Positions 40,059 to 49,549 of a stretch of DNA of 64,000 nucleotides are shown here, piece by piece. The notes beneath the pieces were generated by a model. It was given only the letters and a program-made list of their open reading frames with translations. It was not told where the DNA came from and searched no databases. A program made the translations under genes and the position numbers. Each line of letters opens with the position of its first letter. The first letter of the stretch is position 1. The stretch spans positions 307,782 through 371,781 of the forward strand of contig JABDHK010000010.1 in assembly GCA_012972835.1 (NCBI GenBank), in the 5' to 3' direction. The DNA is from Chlorobiaceae bacterium. GTDB lineage: Bacteria > Bacteroidota > Chlorobiia > Chlorobiales > Chlorobiaceae.

Positions 40059-40877
40059 ATGGATATTGAACTTTTTCGTGAAAAGATTTTTGAATTTTAT
40101 CGGCTGAACGGAAGGGCATTTCCCTGGAGGAACACAACCGACCGTTATGCTGTCATGATCAGCGAGATCATGCTGCAACAGACTCAGGCAGAGAGGGTGG
40201 TTCCGAGGTTTGAGGCATGGTTGCAACAATTTCCCGATATAGAGCATCTTGCCTCTGCATCCCTTCGTGAGGTTCTCACCCTCTGGAGTGGACTTGGCTA
40301 CAACTCAAGAGCAGTAAGGCTGCATCGGTGTGCGGCTGTCATTATGAACTCTTTTGGTGGCATTGTTCCTTCACAACCAGATTCACTTAAATCTCTTCCC
40401 GGTATTGGAGCCTATACCTGCCGTTCCATTCCCGTGTTTGCCGATAATTTTGATACCGCAGCTGTCGATACCAATATCCGTAGAATAATTATTCATGAGT
40501 TCGCTCTCCCTGAGGATATCTCACCAGCCCAACTGCAACAGGTAGCCGAAACGTTGGTTCCGCCAGGCAGAAGCCGCGAGTGGCATAACGCCTTGATGGA
40601 TTACGGTTCTCTTGTACTGACCAGCAAAAAGACAGGTATCCGTCCCCTTACCAGACAGTCAAAATTTCAGGGCTCTAAGCGCTGGTATCGTGGAAAACTG
40701 ATCAAGGAACTCGTCAATACAGATGGTATGTTTCTCGAAGAGATCAGTGAAAAATATGCTTCTTGCCCATGGGATATGAATGAAATCATCACTGACCTTA
40801 TCGCTGACGGGCTGATTGAACGCCAAAAGAGCACCACTGCCGGTGCTCTTTCAATCCTGAAAATCAAAGGGAGCTGA
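40059..40877 (+). CDS. MutY-like HhH-GPD DNA glycosylase lacking the Fe-S cluster
   Basis: 272 residues. The MutY catalytic Glu is in SEIMLQQTQ (E36), the helix-hairpin-helix is LKSLPGIGAYTCRSI and the conserved Asp lies in VDTNIRR near 137. After that, where MutY and EndoIII carry four cysteines (C-x6-C-x2-C-x5-C), this protein reads MDYGSLVLTSKKTGIRPLTR with none. The 8-oxoG-recognising C-terminal domain is also absent, replaced by ~70 residues that look like a winged-helix tail. It is likely an adenine or mismatch glycosylase of the cluster-less type; its exact substrate is uncertain. Confidence 0.85.
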   Translation: MDIELFREKIFEFYRLNGRAFPWRNTTDRYAVMISEIMLQQTQAERVVPRFEAWLQQFPDIEHLASASLREVLTLWSGLGYNSRAVRLHRCAAVIMNSFGGIVPSQPDSLKSLPGIGAYTCRSIPVFADNFDTAAVDTNIRRIIIHEFALPEDISPAQLQQVAETLVPPGRSREWHNALMDYGSLVLTSKKTGIRPLTRQSKFQGSKRWYRGKLIKELVNTDGMFLEEISEKYASCPWDMNEIITDLIADGLIERQKSTTAGALSILKIKGS

Positions 40878-40887
40878 GCCCGTTCGC

Positions 40888-42720
40888 TCATTCGGAATTA
40901 TAGACCATATTGAGGGTGTTGTACACTTTGTCGATTTCTGTGGCGTACCTGGTGGTAATTTCCTTGCGCTTTAGTTTCAAGGTGGGGGTTATATGACCGT
41001 TTTCAATGGTGAATGCATCTTCGACAAGCAGAAACTTGCGTACCTTTTCATGGGTTGCAAGTTGTCGTGACACAGTGCGCATGAGTTTTTCAAAAATCTG
41101 CTGGACACTTTTGTTCTGGATGAGCTCCTTGCTGCTGGCAGCCTGAATGCCCTCGGCAGCGGCAAACTTTTTAAGTTCGCTGAAATCCGGAAGAATGAGG
41201 GCAATCAGAAACGGTCTTTTTTCTCCAATCACAACGACCTGATCAACAAAAGGACTTTCAGAAATCAGGTTCTCGATAGGCATTGGTGCAATATTTTTGC
41301 CACCGGAGGTAACAATAATATGTTTTTTACGGTCGGTTATCTTTAAATAACCATCCTTGTCGACCACACCTATGTCTCCGGAGTAAAACCATCCATCCTT
41401 TATAACCTGACGGGTTGCTTCTTCATCCTTCCAGTACCCTTTCATGATATTCGGACCTTTGAAGAGTATTTCGCCGTCTTCTGCAATTTTCAACTGAACG
41501 TTATCAACAGCAGGCCCTACGGTTCCGTACTTTATCTTTTCAGGTCTGTTGACATTGGTGATAGGTGATGTTTCAGTCAGACCGAATCCCTCAAGAATAG
41601 TGATATCGAGTGCCTGAAAAAATTCGCCTATCTTTTGTGGCAGTGCAGCTCCACCGGATACGAAATACCGCAGACTTCCGCCTAATTTTTTCTGGATTTT
41701 ATGATAGACAAGCTTTTCGGCCAGAGTGTGCTGTAACGAGAGAAATGTTGACGATTTTCCTCTATGGTTGATTTCCCGATGATATTTTTCTCCCGTAGAG
41801 AGTGCCCAGCCAAATATTTTCTGCTTTATGACACTTTCCGCTGAAATCTGCTTCACTATACCCATCTTGATACGGTCGAACAGCCTTGGCACAGTAAAGA
41901 TAATGGTTGGACGGGCCTCTGACATGTTCAGAGAAATTGTTTCAATGCTTTCAGCCAGGTAGATGCTCGCACCGCATGAAAAAAGCAGATAATACCCCCC
42001 AGTACGCTCGTATGCATGGGAGAGAGGCAGGAAAGAGAGTCCGCGGTCGGATTCATCAAGACGAATGATTGATGAGCTGGATTTCACATTTTCACAAATA
42101 TTTCGGTGCGTGAGCATCACCCCTTTGGGAAGTCCAGTCGTGCCAGAGGTATAAATGACGGTGGCAACATCGTCAGGTTCAACAGGTGGAGCGTCAAGGA
42201 ACCACGGTTTGTTTTCAAGAATTATTTTTCCCTCCTCCTTGGCCTGGTTCAAGTCAAGAACGTCCTCCACAACCTCCTCCAGCCGATTCATAACGATCAC
42301 AAGGCACAACTCCGGTAAGTTCTGCCAGATCGAGAGGATTTTGCCAAGCTGAAGCATGTTTGAAACTATTATGGCCTTGGCACTGCAGTTATTGAGAATG
42401 TATTCAATTTGATTGGCCGGCAAAGAGGGATAGAGCGGGACATTAATAGCGCCAAGGTTCAGAATGGCCATGTCGGCAAGATACCAGCCCGGTCTGTTTT
42501 CCGAAAGAATGCCGACACGATCCTTGGCGGTTACACCGTTGTGTTTTAAAAACGCTGCAAAATGGCGGACATCCTCTTCAAGCGTCTTATATGAAATGGG
42601 TTCATAGACGCCGTTCACCTTTCTTGCAATTGGAAATTTTGATTCCAGTTCTCTGTAGTGGGTGAAAACAGAGAAGAAAAGTTCGGGTAATGTCTGGAAG
42701 TCAGGATTGATGAGTCCCAT
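40888..42720 (-). CDS. Long-chain acyl-CoA synthetase (AMP-forming)
   Basis: 610 residues. The AMP-binding P-loop [20 protein letters not shown] is near 190, followed by [50 protein letters not shown] with the hinge and [19 protein letters not shown]. It activates fatty acids through an acyl-adenylate. It lies alone between two plus-strand regions. Confidence 0.92.
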   Translation of the reverse strand: MGLINPDFQTLPELFFSVFTHYRELESKFPIARKVNGVYEPISYKTLEEDVRHFAAFLKHNGVTAKDRVGILSENRPGWYLADMAILNLGAINVPLYPSLPANQIEYILNNCSAKAIIVSNMLQLGKILSIWQNLPELCLVIVMNRLEEVVEDVLDLNQAKEEGKIILENKPWFLDAPPVEPDDVATVIYTSGTTGLPKGVMLTHRNICENVKSSSSIIRLDESDRGLSFLPLSHAYERTGGYYLLFSCGASIYLAESIETISLNMSEARPTIIFTVPRLFDRIKMGIVKQISAESVIKQKIFGWALSTGEKYHREINHRGKSSTFLSLQHTLAEKLVYHKIQKKLGGSLRYFVSGGAALPQKIGEFFQALDITILEGFGLTETSPITNVNRPEKIKYGTVGPAVDNVQLKIAEDGEILFKGPNIMKGYWKDEEATRQVIKDGWFYSGDIGVVDKDGYLKITDRKKHIIVTSGGKNIAPMPIENLISESPFVDQVVVIGEKRPFLIALILPDFSELKKFAAAEGIQAASSKELIQNKSVQQIFEKLMRTVSRQLATHEKVRKFLLVEDAFTIENGHITPTLKLKRKEITTRYATEIDKVYNTLNMVYNSE

Positions 42721-42881
42721 CAGCGAAAGAGTTTTTCTTGTGGAAAAGAGCCGGAAATTCGACAGGGTTTCAGAAGATGGGTGTTATTGGTAACGTAAGC
42801 CGGCTCCCTGCAAGCCGCCGATCAACAATTAACAAATAATTAACAATAAGCTTTGCAATAAAAAAAATGTTGCTGGAGTTT

Positions 42882-42920
42882 AAATAAAAAAAGGCTACCT
42901 CACCGAAGAGAGATAGCCTT
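42882..42920 (-). terminator. Rho-independent terminator of the Pal-like lipoprotein gene
   Basis: aaggctacctc and gagatagcctt form an ~11-bp stem with one mismatch (42891-42920); on the minus strand it runs into a seven-T tract. It starts 20 bp after the stop of the gene. Confidence 0.75.
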
Positions 42921-42940
42921 GTAAAGAAATATTTTGTTTG

Positions 42941-43396
42941 TTATTCAGCGATGAAGTGAGCCCTTCTGTTCTGTGCCCATGCCTCTTCGTTGTGACCTTC
43001 TGCAAATGGTTTTTCTTCTCCATAGCTGATGGTCTTCAGTTTGGCAGGTTCAACACCAAGATGCACGATGTAATCTTTTGCACTGTTGGCACGGCGTTCG
43101 CCAAGGGCAAGATTGTACTCGTTGGTACCTCTTTCATCACAATGGCCTTCGATGATAACCTTTTTTCCAGCATTTGCCTCTATCCAGTTGGCATTGGTTT
43201 TCAACTGTGCAACAGCGTCAGTGCGTAGCTCTGATTTATCAAAATCAAAAAACACGTCACCAAGAGAAGAGTGAATAACTGGAGGTGGTGGTGGAGGTGT
43301 TGGTACGGGAACAACACTTTTATTACAGCAGCAGGCACCAAGAAATAACATGCCCGGAATAAAGAGAGTTCTAAGTAAAGGCTTAAGTTGGTTCAT
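42941..43396 (-). CDS. pal: Peptidoglycan-associated lipoprotein (Pal/OmpA-like)
   Basis: 151 residues from ATG 43396 (MNQLKPLLRTLF). The lipobox FLGAC is followed by a Cys-Cys and a proline tract (PTPPPPPPV). The OmpA C-terminal domain has GDVFFDFDKSELR, IIEGHCDERGTNEYNLALGE and RRANSAKDYIV with the Asp/Arg that clasp meso-DAP. It tethers outer membrane to peptidoglycan. tolB/tolA are not adjacent here. An earlier ATG at 43465 is not lipoprotein-like. Confidence 0.9.
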   Translation of the reverse strand: MNQLKPLLRTLFIPGMLFLGACCCNKSVVPVPTPPPPPPVIHSSLGDVFFDFDKSELRTDAVAQLKTNANWIEANAGKKVIIEGHCDERGTNEYNLALGERRANSAKDYIVHLGVEPAKLKTISYGEEKPFAEGHNEEAWAQNRRAHFIAE

Positions 43397-43609
43397 AGTA
43401 TTGTTTATTTGTTTTTTTGGAACAGGCATGCAAAATAAAAAACAATAATAGAACAAAAACAACAAAGGCCTTAAATCAGGGATTTTTTATATTACAACAC
43501 TTGAATCAGTCAGCTGAACTCTTGTGGTTTTTGTGTGCTCCAGCTTATCCCTGGAGTTTTTGGTTTTTTTTATTCTTTTTTAGCCTTGTTTCCTGATTAA
43601 TTCATGCAG

Positions 43610-44668
43610 ATGACGAAAAAATCCGGTTCTTCATGGACTGGTTATGCCGGACTTTGTCTCGGCACTCTCCTTCTTGTCTACCTTTTCAGGCAGGTTGACC
43701 TTCAAGGTGCGATTGGGCGGATTTCGAAGATCGGTTTTTCATCGCTTTTTATTCTTCTTCCCTATCTGGCGCTTCACCTCATCGAAACATTCGCCTGGAT
43801 CAAACTGTTGCCCCAAAGCCTTGCTTCAATATCCTTTTTCAAGCTTCTTAAAATACAGATCATATCAGAAACTGTTTCCATGACCTTGCCTGCAGGAGTG
43901 GCTGTTGGTGAACCTCTGCGTCCTTTTCTCTGCTATCGCTTTCTCAAGATTCCTCTTCCCGCCGGCGTGGCAAGCGTGGCGGTACGCAGACTCATGCTTG
44001 GTATCGCTCAGGGAGTCTATACCCTTATCGGAGCCACAGCAGGGTTTTCACTTTTACAGCATGCTTCCGTTCGTATGTTGGGGTTTGAGGGACTTGGCTA
44101 TATTATGGTGGCTACCGGTAGTGCTATATTTCTCTTTTTTCTTTTTCTTCTTATGCTGCTGCTGAACGGAAAAGCCGCTCATAATCTGCATGGCTTGTTG
44201 ATGCGTATTCCCTTCAAGCGGATCAAAGCATGGCTTATTGAGAAAGAGTCTGGATTTCTCGATACCGATGAGGAGCTTAAGGGTTATAGAGGTCCTTTTA
44301 CAGGAAGACTCTTCATGGTTATGCTATTTTATATCCTTGCCTGGTTCACGCTTGCCATTGAGAGTTATATCATATTGACCTTGCTTGGTGTCCATATCTC
44401 GTTTATTCAGGTACTTGCCATTGACACCGCCATTACCCTGCTTCGTGCACTCTTTTTTTTCATTCCTTCAGGACTTGGTGTGCAGGATCTCGGCTATCTC
44501 GCCTTTTTTCAGGCGCTCGGCATGCATGATTTTCTGGCCTATGGTGGCGCATTTGTGCTGTTGAGGCGGTTCAAAGAGGTGCTCTGGTACGCCGCAGGGT
44601 ATGGTGTCATGTTTTTTTCAGGTGTGCACCTCCGTGATGCAGAAAGAGTCAGTAGCGCAGAGTCATGA
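43610..44668 (+). CDS. Flippase-like membrane protein (UPF0104/LPG synthase TM domain)
   Basis: 352 residues from ATG 43610, or two more from 43604. About eight membrane segments (GLCLGTLLLVYLFR; SLFILLPYLALHLIETF; IMVATGSAIFLFFLFLLML; MLFYILAWFTLAIESYIIL; ALFFFIPSGLGVQDLGYLAF). The PSGLGVQDLG signature is typical of the UPF0104 family that includes MprF-like flippases and HpnL. Its stop overlaps the next ATG (ATGA), and it begins a five-gene surface-sugar operon, which suggests export or flipping of a lipid-linked glycan. Confidence 0.8.
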   Translation: MTKKSGSSWTGYAGLCLGTLLLVYLFRQVDLQGAIGRISKIGFSSLFILLPYLALHLIETFAWIKLLPQSLASISFFKLLKIQIISETVSMTLPAGVAVGEPLRPFLCYRFLKIPLPAGVASVAVRRLMLGIAQGVYTLIGATAGFSLLQHASVRMLGFEGLGYIMVATGSAIFLFFLFLLMLLLNGKAAHNLHGLLMRIPFKRIKAWLIEKESGFLDTDEELKGYRGPFTGRLFMVMLFYILAWFTLAIESYIILTLLGVHISFIQVLAIDTAITLLRALFFFIPSGLGVQDLGYLAFFQALGMHDFLAYGGAFVLLRRFKEVLWYAAGYGVMFFSGVHLRDAERVSSAES

Positions 44669-45621
44669 AGAAAAAAATTTTATTTATTTGCGGTTCCATG
44701 AACCAGACTACCCAGATGCATCAGATTTCCGGGTGCTTGACCGATTATGACCACTATTTTTCCCCGTTTTTTAGTGATGGTATTCTCGGTGCAGCAAGTG
44801 AACGTGGGCTGCTTGAGTTTACCATTATGGGCCGTAAGCGCTCCGAAAGAACGCTTGACTATCTTCGTTTACACGAATGCAAGCTTGATATTGGCGGCCT
44901 TGGCTATGATTATGATCTTGTGGTTACCTGTACGGATCTCATTGTACCGCGACATATCCGTCGAAAAAAAATTGTCTTGGTTCAGGAGGGAATGACTGAG
45001 CCGGAAACAGTGCTCTACCATCTGGCAAGAAACTTTCAGTGGATTCCCCGCTGGATTGCCGGTACCTCTACGACAGGGCTCTCCGATGTTTACGAAAAGT
45101 TCTGTGTTGCCAGTGAAGGGTACCGCGAACTTTTTATCAATAAAGGGGTAAATCCGACAAAAATAGTGGTTACCAGTATTCCAAACTTTGACAACTGCGA
45201 GCAGTACCTTCAGAATGACTTTCAATATCGCGATTATGTCCTTGTCTGTACATCGGACAATCGTGAAACGTTTATTTACGAAAATCGCATTAAAAATATC
45301 AGAAAGTATCTTGAAATGGCTGAAGGCAGTCAGCTCATGTTCAAGTTGCATCCCAATGAAAATGCTGAAAGGGCAATAAGGGAGATCGGGCAGTATGCCC
45401 CGGAGAGTCTTGTGTTCAGTGAAGGCAGAACAGAAGAGATGATAGCTAACTCCCGGATGTTGATTGCCCAGTTTTCATCCACAATTTTTGTAGGATCTGC
45501 TCTGAACAAAGTTGTGCATTGCGGTCTGCCTTCCGACCTGTTAAAAGCGCTTACCCCTCTGCAGAACAAATCCGCAGCAAGGAATATCGCTGAAGTGTGC
45601 CGTCAGGTTATTGACGGCTGA
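44665..45621 (+). CDS. Glycosyl/glycerophosphotransferase-like protein
   Basis: 318 residues. N-terminal Rossmann-like [16 protein letters not shown]-terminal [18 protein letters not shown] followed by [20 protein letters not shown] KLHPxE-like motif plus a late S-rich stretch is typical of GT-B capsule and CDP-glycerol glycerophosphotransferase-type enzymes. Overlaps the upstream flippase-like gene by 4 bp. It may add a residue activated by the CMP-transferase encoded next; the acceptor is unknown. Confidence 0.6.
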   Translation: MKKKILFICGSMNQTTQMHQISGCLTDYDHYFSPFFSDGILGAASERGLLEFTIMGRKRSERTLDYLRLHECKLDIGGLGYDYDLVVTCTDLIVPRHIRRKKIVLVQEGMTEPETVLYHLARNFQWIPRWIAGTSTTGLSDVYEKFCVASEGYRELFINKGVNPTKIVVTSIPNFDNCEQYLQNDFQYRDYVLVCTSDNRETFIYENRIKNIRKYLEMAEGSQLMFKLHPNENAERAIREIGQYAPESLVFSEGRTEEMIANSRMLIAQFSSTIFVGSALNKVVHCGLPSDLLKALTPLQNKSAARNIAEVCRQVIDG

Positions 45622-45643
45622 GAAAAACCCTGACTATTTATTT

Positions 45644-46348
45644 ATGCATACCGTAGCAATCATTCCTGCAAGAGGCGGGTCGAAGGGCCTGAAACAAAAG
45701 AACATTTACCCGGTTTCCGGAAAACCCCTGCTGGCATGGACTATCCTGCAAGCCCTGGCATCGACAACTATTGAACGGGTTTTTGTCACCACGGATGACC
45801 ATGCTATCGCCAATGTTGCTGTAGAGTATGGAGCGGAGGTGATCGTGCGCCCCCCGGAACTTTCCGGCGACAAGGCAAGCTCTGAATCAGCAATCCTGCA
45901 TGCTGCATCAGTTATTGAGCGGGACTACCACATCCCTCTGGATATTATTGTTTTTCTTCAGGCAACATCCCCATTACGCAAACCCGGTGATATTGATCGG
46001 GCTGTTGAGCTTTTTCTTCAGGAAGGGGCTGATTCACTCATCTCGGTTACCAGAGCTGATGACCTGACACTGTGGGAGTCCAGGGAGGGAGAGTGGAAAA
46101 GCGTTAACTTTGACTACCGCAATCGCGGCATGCGCCAGGATCGTCCGACACAGTTCATTGAAAATGGTTCGATCTATATCTTCAAACCTGAAACGCTTAC
46201 GGCTTTCGGCAACAGGATCGGTGCCAAGCTCTCAGCTTATGAAATGGAGTTCTGGCAGACATGGGAGATTGATACTCTTGAAGAAGCGGATTTAATTGAG
46301 TATTACTTTAATAAAAAACATCTTGCAGGCCAGGATGTGAACCAATAA
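45644..46348 (+). CDS. CMP-nonulosonate-type cytidylyltransferase (NeuA/KdsB-like)
   Basis: 234 residues from ATG 45644; the open frame begins earlier but lies over the preceding gene. It starts [18 protein letters not shown], the CTP-binding loop of CMP-sialate synthetases (rather than KdsB's ARYxSSRLPGKPL), then [17 protein letters not shown] and [11 protein letters not shown]. It would activate a nine- or eight-carbon ulosonate with CMP. No sialate synthase (NeuB) is nearby, so the substrate may be Kdo or an amino-Kdo. Confidence 0.85.
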   Translation: MHTVAIIPARGGSKGLKQKNIYPVSGKPLLAWTILQALASTTIERVFVTTDDHAIANVAVEYGAEVIVRPPELSGDKASSESAILHAASVIERDYHIPLDIIVFLQATSPLRKPGDIDRAVELFLQEGADSLISVTRADDLTLWESREGEWKSVNFDYRNRGMRQDRPTQFIENGSIYIFKPETLTAFGNRIGAKLSAYEMEFWQTWEIDTLEEADLIEYYFNKKHLAGQDVNQ

Positions 46349-46369
46349 AACCCTTAGATCACAGTTGTT

Positions 46370-47500
46370 ATGAATTTTTTTTTATCCACCGATCTTGTTA
46401 TCGGGGTTAATGAGGCTCTCAAACTGAATGAGCATATAGCTCAATTGGCCGTGAAGAAGCCCGGTATCATCTATGATGCCAATGTGACTGGCAACCTCTA
46501 TTTTCAGGATGTTCTGAAAAATCTTACCTCTGTCTATTCAAACTCAGTGGTTTACTGTAACGAATTCGGTGGTGAGCCGACCTATACTCATCTTGAAAAT
46601 GTTGCGGAATTTTTCCGGAGCAATTCACCTGATGCTATTGTTGCCATAGGTGGCGGCAGTACTCTTGACCTTGGAAAAGGGGTGGCTCTGCTTATGACCA
46701 ATAACGTCCCAGCTCTTTCCCTCAAGGGATTTCCCGCAGGCGTGAATGATCCTCTGCCGCTTGTCACTGTACCGACGCTTCTGGGAAGCGGGGCTGAGGT
46801 CAGCTTTAATGCGGTATTTATTGATGAGGCAGAAGGACGTAAACTTGGGATAAACAGTAAAAAGAACTTTCCTAAAAAAGCAGTTATCGACCCCCAGCTC
46901 TCTATGACAGCCCCATTGGAAAGCGTTATAGCTTCAGCAATGGACAGTCTTGTGCACTGCGTTGACAGTTTCGGGTCAATCAAGCATACTGAATTGAGCA
47001 GGATATTTTCTGTCGAGGGATTTCAGCGCACCTTTTACGCCTTGCAGCAGAACCAGCTCGACAGGGCAGAGTCGAGGCTCGATCTCGCTATTGGCAGCGT
47101 TTGCGGAACTGTAGCTCTCATGAACTCTGGAGACGGTCCGACCAACGGCTTTGCCTATTATCTTGGAGTAAAGCATCGAGTACCTCACGGTCTTGCCGGA
47201 GCGATCTTTCTCAAGGAGGTCATGCGTTACAACCATCTTCAAGGTTACGAAAAGTATGCACTGCTCAATCCCATGCGCTCTTCACCCTCACCAAGAGAAG
47301 CTACGGAGGAACTGCTTGAAGAGATGGATGATCTCTACCGGCTGCTCAAGATACCTACATTGGTACCTTATGGCTACGGGAAGGGTAATGCTGTGGAATT
47401 TGCACACAATGCATCGGAAGCCCTGAAAGGATCATTTTCAGGTAATCCCGTTGAGTTTACAGAAGAATCGGCAAGGGCCGTTGTTTTTCAATTAACATAA
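46370..47500 (+). CDS. Iron-dependent alcohol dehydrogenase, KdnB-like
   Basis: 376 residues of the group III iron-ADH fold. NAD-binding IVAIGGGSTLDLGKGVAL is near 90, and the metal-binding region lies in SAMDSLVHCVDSFG (Asp, His) and VKHRVPHGLAGAIF (His, His). Followed 16 bp later by a DegT aminotransferase. In Shewanella, KdnB (iron-ADH) oxidises C8 of Kdo and KdnA (aminotransferase) aminates it to give Kdo8N; this gene order and pairing match. A different ulosonate oxidase is possible. Confidence 0.75.
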   Translation: MNFFLSTDLVIGVNEALKLNEHIAQLAVKKPGIIYDANVTGNLYFQDVLKNLTSVYSNSVVYCNEFGGEPTYTHLENVAEFFRSNSPDAIVAIGGGSTLDLGKGVALLMTNNVPALSLKGFPAGVNDPLPLVTVPTLLGSGAEVSFNAVFIDEAEGRKLGINSKKNFPKKAVIDPQLSMTAPLESVIASAMDSLVHCVDSFGSIKHTELSRIFSVEGFQRTFYALQQNQLDRAESRLDLAIGSVCGTVALMNSGDGPTNGFAYYLGVKHRVPHGLAGAIFLKEVMRYNHLQGYEKYALLNPMRSSPSPREATEELLEEMDDLYRLLKIPTLVPYGYGKGNAVEFAHNASEALKGSFSGNPVEFTEESARAVVFQLT

Positions 47501-47516
47501 AAGAACAGGACATATT

Positions 47517-48674
47517 ATGGCGGGTGCAGAACTCATCGGTCGCGAAGAACTGGCCGAAATACAGGAGCTCTTCAGCAGGGAGAAGGTTAATCTCTACCGT
47601 TACGGTGGTGGTAATTACAAGACAAGAGAGTTTGAGGAAAAATTTGCAGCATGGATAGGTGTCAAGTATGCTCATGCGGTCTCATCAGGTACAGCTGCTA
47701 TTCATTGCGCGCTTGCCGGTGCAGGGATAGGGCCCGGTGATGAGGTTATTACCACGGCATGGACCTTTATTGCCCCGATTGAGGCCATCAGCGCCTTAGG
47801 CGCGGTGCCAGTGCCGGTTGAGCTTGATGAAACCTACCATCTCGACCCTCTGGAAGTTGAAAAGGCTATTACGCCATCAACAAAAGCAGTTGTAGCAATT
47901 CCAATGTGGGCCTCTCCCAAAATGGATGAACTTTCGGCAATTTGCAAAAAACACAACCTTATCCTCATCGAGGACGCCGCCCAGGCACTTGGCGCCACCT
48001 ACAAAGGCCACAAGCTCGGTACCTTTGGCAGTGTAGCCTCCTTCTCGTTTGATGCAGGCAAGACACTCCATACCGGCGAGGGTGGAATAATTGTAACCAA
48101 CGACAAGGATATTTACGATCGTGCAGCCGAATTCTCCGATCATGGCCACATGCACCAGCCCGGTCTGCCGAGAGGCAAAGATCCACGGAGATCTAAAGGC
48201 CTGAATTTACGCATCAGCGAGGTGACAGCAGCAATTGGTCTTGCCCAGCTTGCAAAAATCGAGACTATCCTTTCAAAAGCAAAAGAGAACAAGCGTAAAA
48301 TCAAGGAGGCAATCCGTCATCTTGATAATATTATCCTGAGGCCATTCACTGATGAAGCTGGTTCGCAGGGTGATACCTTGATTTTCAGAGTCAGGAACCG
48401 TGAAGCTGCGCTCCAGTTTGAAGCGCATCTGACCAAGCATGGTTTTGGTACCAAGATTCTTCCTGAAGCGCTTGACTGGCATTTCGCAGGAGTATGGGAC
48501 CACCTTCTTGGTGAGTTCGACCGTTACAGCAGTGCTGATCTTGAAGCACTCTGGCCAAAAACCGGTATCATGCTTCGCAGCAGTATATGCCTCAACATTC
48601 CAGTCTTGATGGATGACGCTACCATAGAGAAGCTTGTCAAAGCCATTATCTCCGGTGCGGCAGTAATAGGATAG
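47517..48674 (+). CDS. DegT/DnrJ/EryC1 aminotransferase, KdnA-like
   Basis: 385 residues, PLP fold type I. SSGTAAIHCALAGAGIGPGD binds cofactor phosphate, IEDAAQALGATYKG carries the pyridine-binding Asp, and SFDAGKTLHTGEGG has the Schiff-base lysine near residue 182. In KdnA and nucleotide-sugar DegT enzymes this lysine is in the same position. Together with the preceding iron-ADH it probably turns an 8-oxo ulosonate into an 8-amino sugar. Last gene of the operon, followed by a strong terminator. Confidence 0.8.
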   Translation: MAGAELIGREELAEIQELFSREKVNLYRYGGGNYKTREFEEKFAAWIGVKYAHAVSSGTAAIHCALAGAGIGPGDEVITTAWTFIAPIEAISALGAVPVPVELDETYHLDPLEVEKAITPSTKAVVAIPMWASPKMDELSAICKKHNLILIEDAAQALGATYKGHKLGTFGSVASFSFDAGKTLHTGEGGIIVTNDKDIYDRAAEFSDHGHMHQPGLPRGKDPRRSKGLNLRISEVTAAIGLAQLAKIETILSKAKENKRKIKEAIRHLDNIILRPFTDEAGSQGDTLIFRVRNREAALQFEAHLTKHGFGTKILPEALDWHFAGVWDHLLGEFDRYSSADLEALWPKTGIMLRSSICLNIPVLMDDATIEKLVKAIISGAAVIG

Positions 48675-48706
48675 GATGGTGTTGTATGAAGAGATTCTCA
48701 ATAAAC

Positions 48707-48735
48707 AAAAAAGCCTGCATTATGCAGGCTTTTTT
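48707..48735. terminator. Bidirectional terminator between the aminotransferase gene and tRNA-Cys
   Basis: aagcctgca and tgcaggctt form a 9-bp stem with a 3-nt loop, with A/T runs on both sides so it can end transcripts from either strand. Confidence 0.85.
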
Positions 48736-48737
48736 GT

Positions 48738-48811
48738 TGGAGGCGAAGAGCGGACTCGAACCGCTGTAGAAGGTTTTGCAGACCTCTGCCTAACCACTCG
48801 GCCACTTCGCC
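48738..48811 (-). tRNA. tRNA-Cys (anticodon GCA)
   Basis: The minus strand reads GGCGAAG for the 5' acceptor arm and CTTCGCC for the 3' arm, with U at the discriminator position 73 as in tRNA-Cys and an encoded CCA. The D arm has GGCCGAGTGGTTAGGC, the anticodon loop CTGCAAA gives GCA, and the T arm has GGTTCGAGTCC. Confidence 0.96.
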
Positions 48812-49013
48812 TTTACAGGAATGTTAAGGTAAGAAAAAGATATTCTCAAACAAAAGCTTTGCAGGGTTTATTTTCTTTATGGTATATATATTGAAATTTG
48901 CAAGATAGCTTGAATTGTTGGAATAGTTTTCAAATTGCTTCGCTCTTGCTGAATGTGTGATATATTAAAACTCAAATTATCGATGGAGAATAAATAACGT
49001 ATATTCTAAGAGA

Positions 49014-49511
49014 ATGGTTCTGAACTATAAAATGACGCGTGTCCTCAAGGTCGTAGCACTATTTGAAGCTTTCAAGGGTCTACTGGTACTGCTTGCCGGA
49101 GTAGCCATTTTTTCAATGATGCCTCAGGATATTCAAGCTTCTGCCGAGCAGCTTATAAGGCATTTGCATCTTAATCCAGCACATAATATTCCCAGGATCT
49201 TTATCGAAGCGGCAGGGCATCTTACCGATAGCCGTTTACGTTTTCTTGCGCTTTTTGCCCTCCTGTATGCGCTTATGCGTTTTATTGAGGCTTATGGACT
49301 GTGGTTTGCAAGGCGATGGGCTGAATGGTTTGCGCTGATCAGCGGATGCGTTTATCTTCCGGTTGAACTCTTTGAGCTTGCCAAAGGTTTTACATGGCTT
49401 AAGATCGCACTTGTTGTGATCAACCTGATGGTGGTGCTCTATATGGCATTTGTTCTTAAACATAACGAGCGGGCAAAATTACTTGAAAAAAATCTCAAAA
49501 CCTTGTATTAG
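49014..49511 (+). CDS. DUF2127 family membrane protein
   Basis: 165 residues (159 from the second ATG at 49032). Four hydrophobic segments: VVALFEAFKGLLVLLAGVAI, FLALFALLYALMRFIEAYGL, WFALISGCVYLPVELFEL and LKIALVVINLMVVLYMAFVL. The FEAFKGLLVLL and RFIEAYGLW..RRWAEW patterns fit DUF2127. Function unknown. Confidence 0.8.
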   Translation: MVLNYKMTRVLKVVALFEAFKGLLVLLAGVAIFSMMPQDIQASAEQLIRHLHLNPAHNIPRIFIEAAGHLTDSRLRFLALFALLYALMRFIEAYGLWFARRWAEWFALISGCVYLPVELFELAKGFTWLKIALVVINLMVVLYMAFVLKHNERAKLLEKNLKTLY

Positions 49512-49549
49512 CGGCCAGCCAACCCCGCACTCTTCAAATCCCAATCCTC

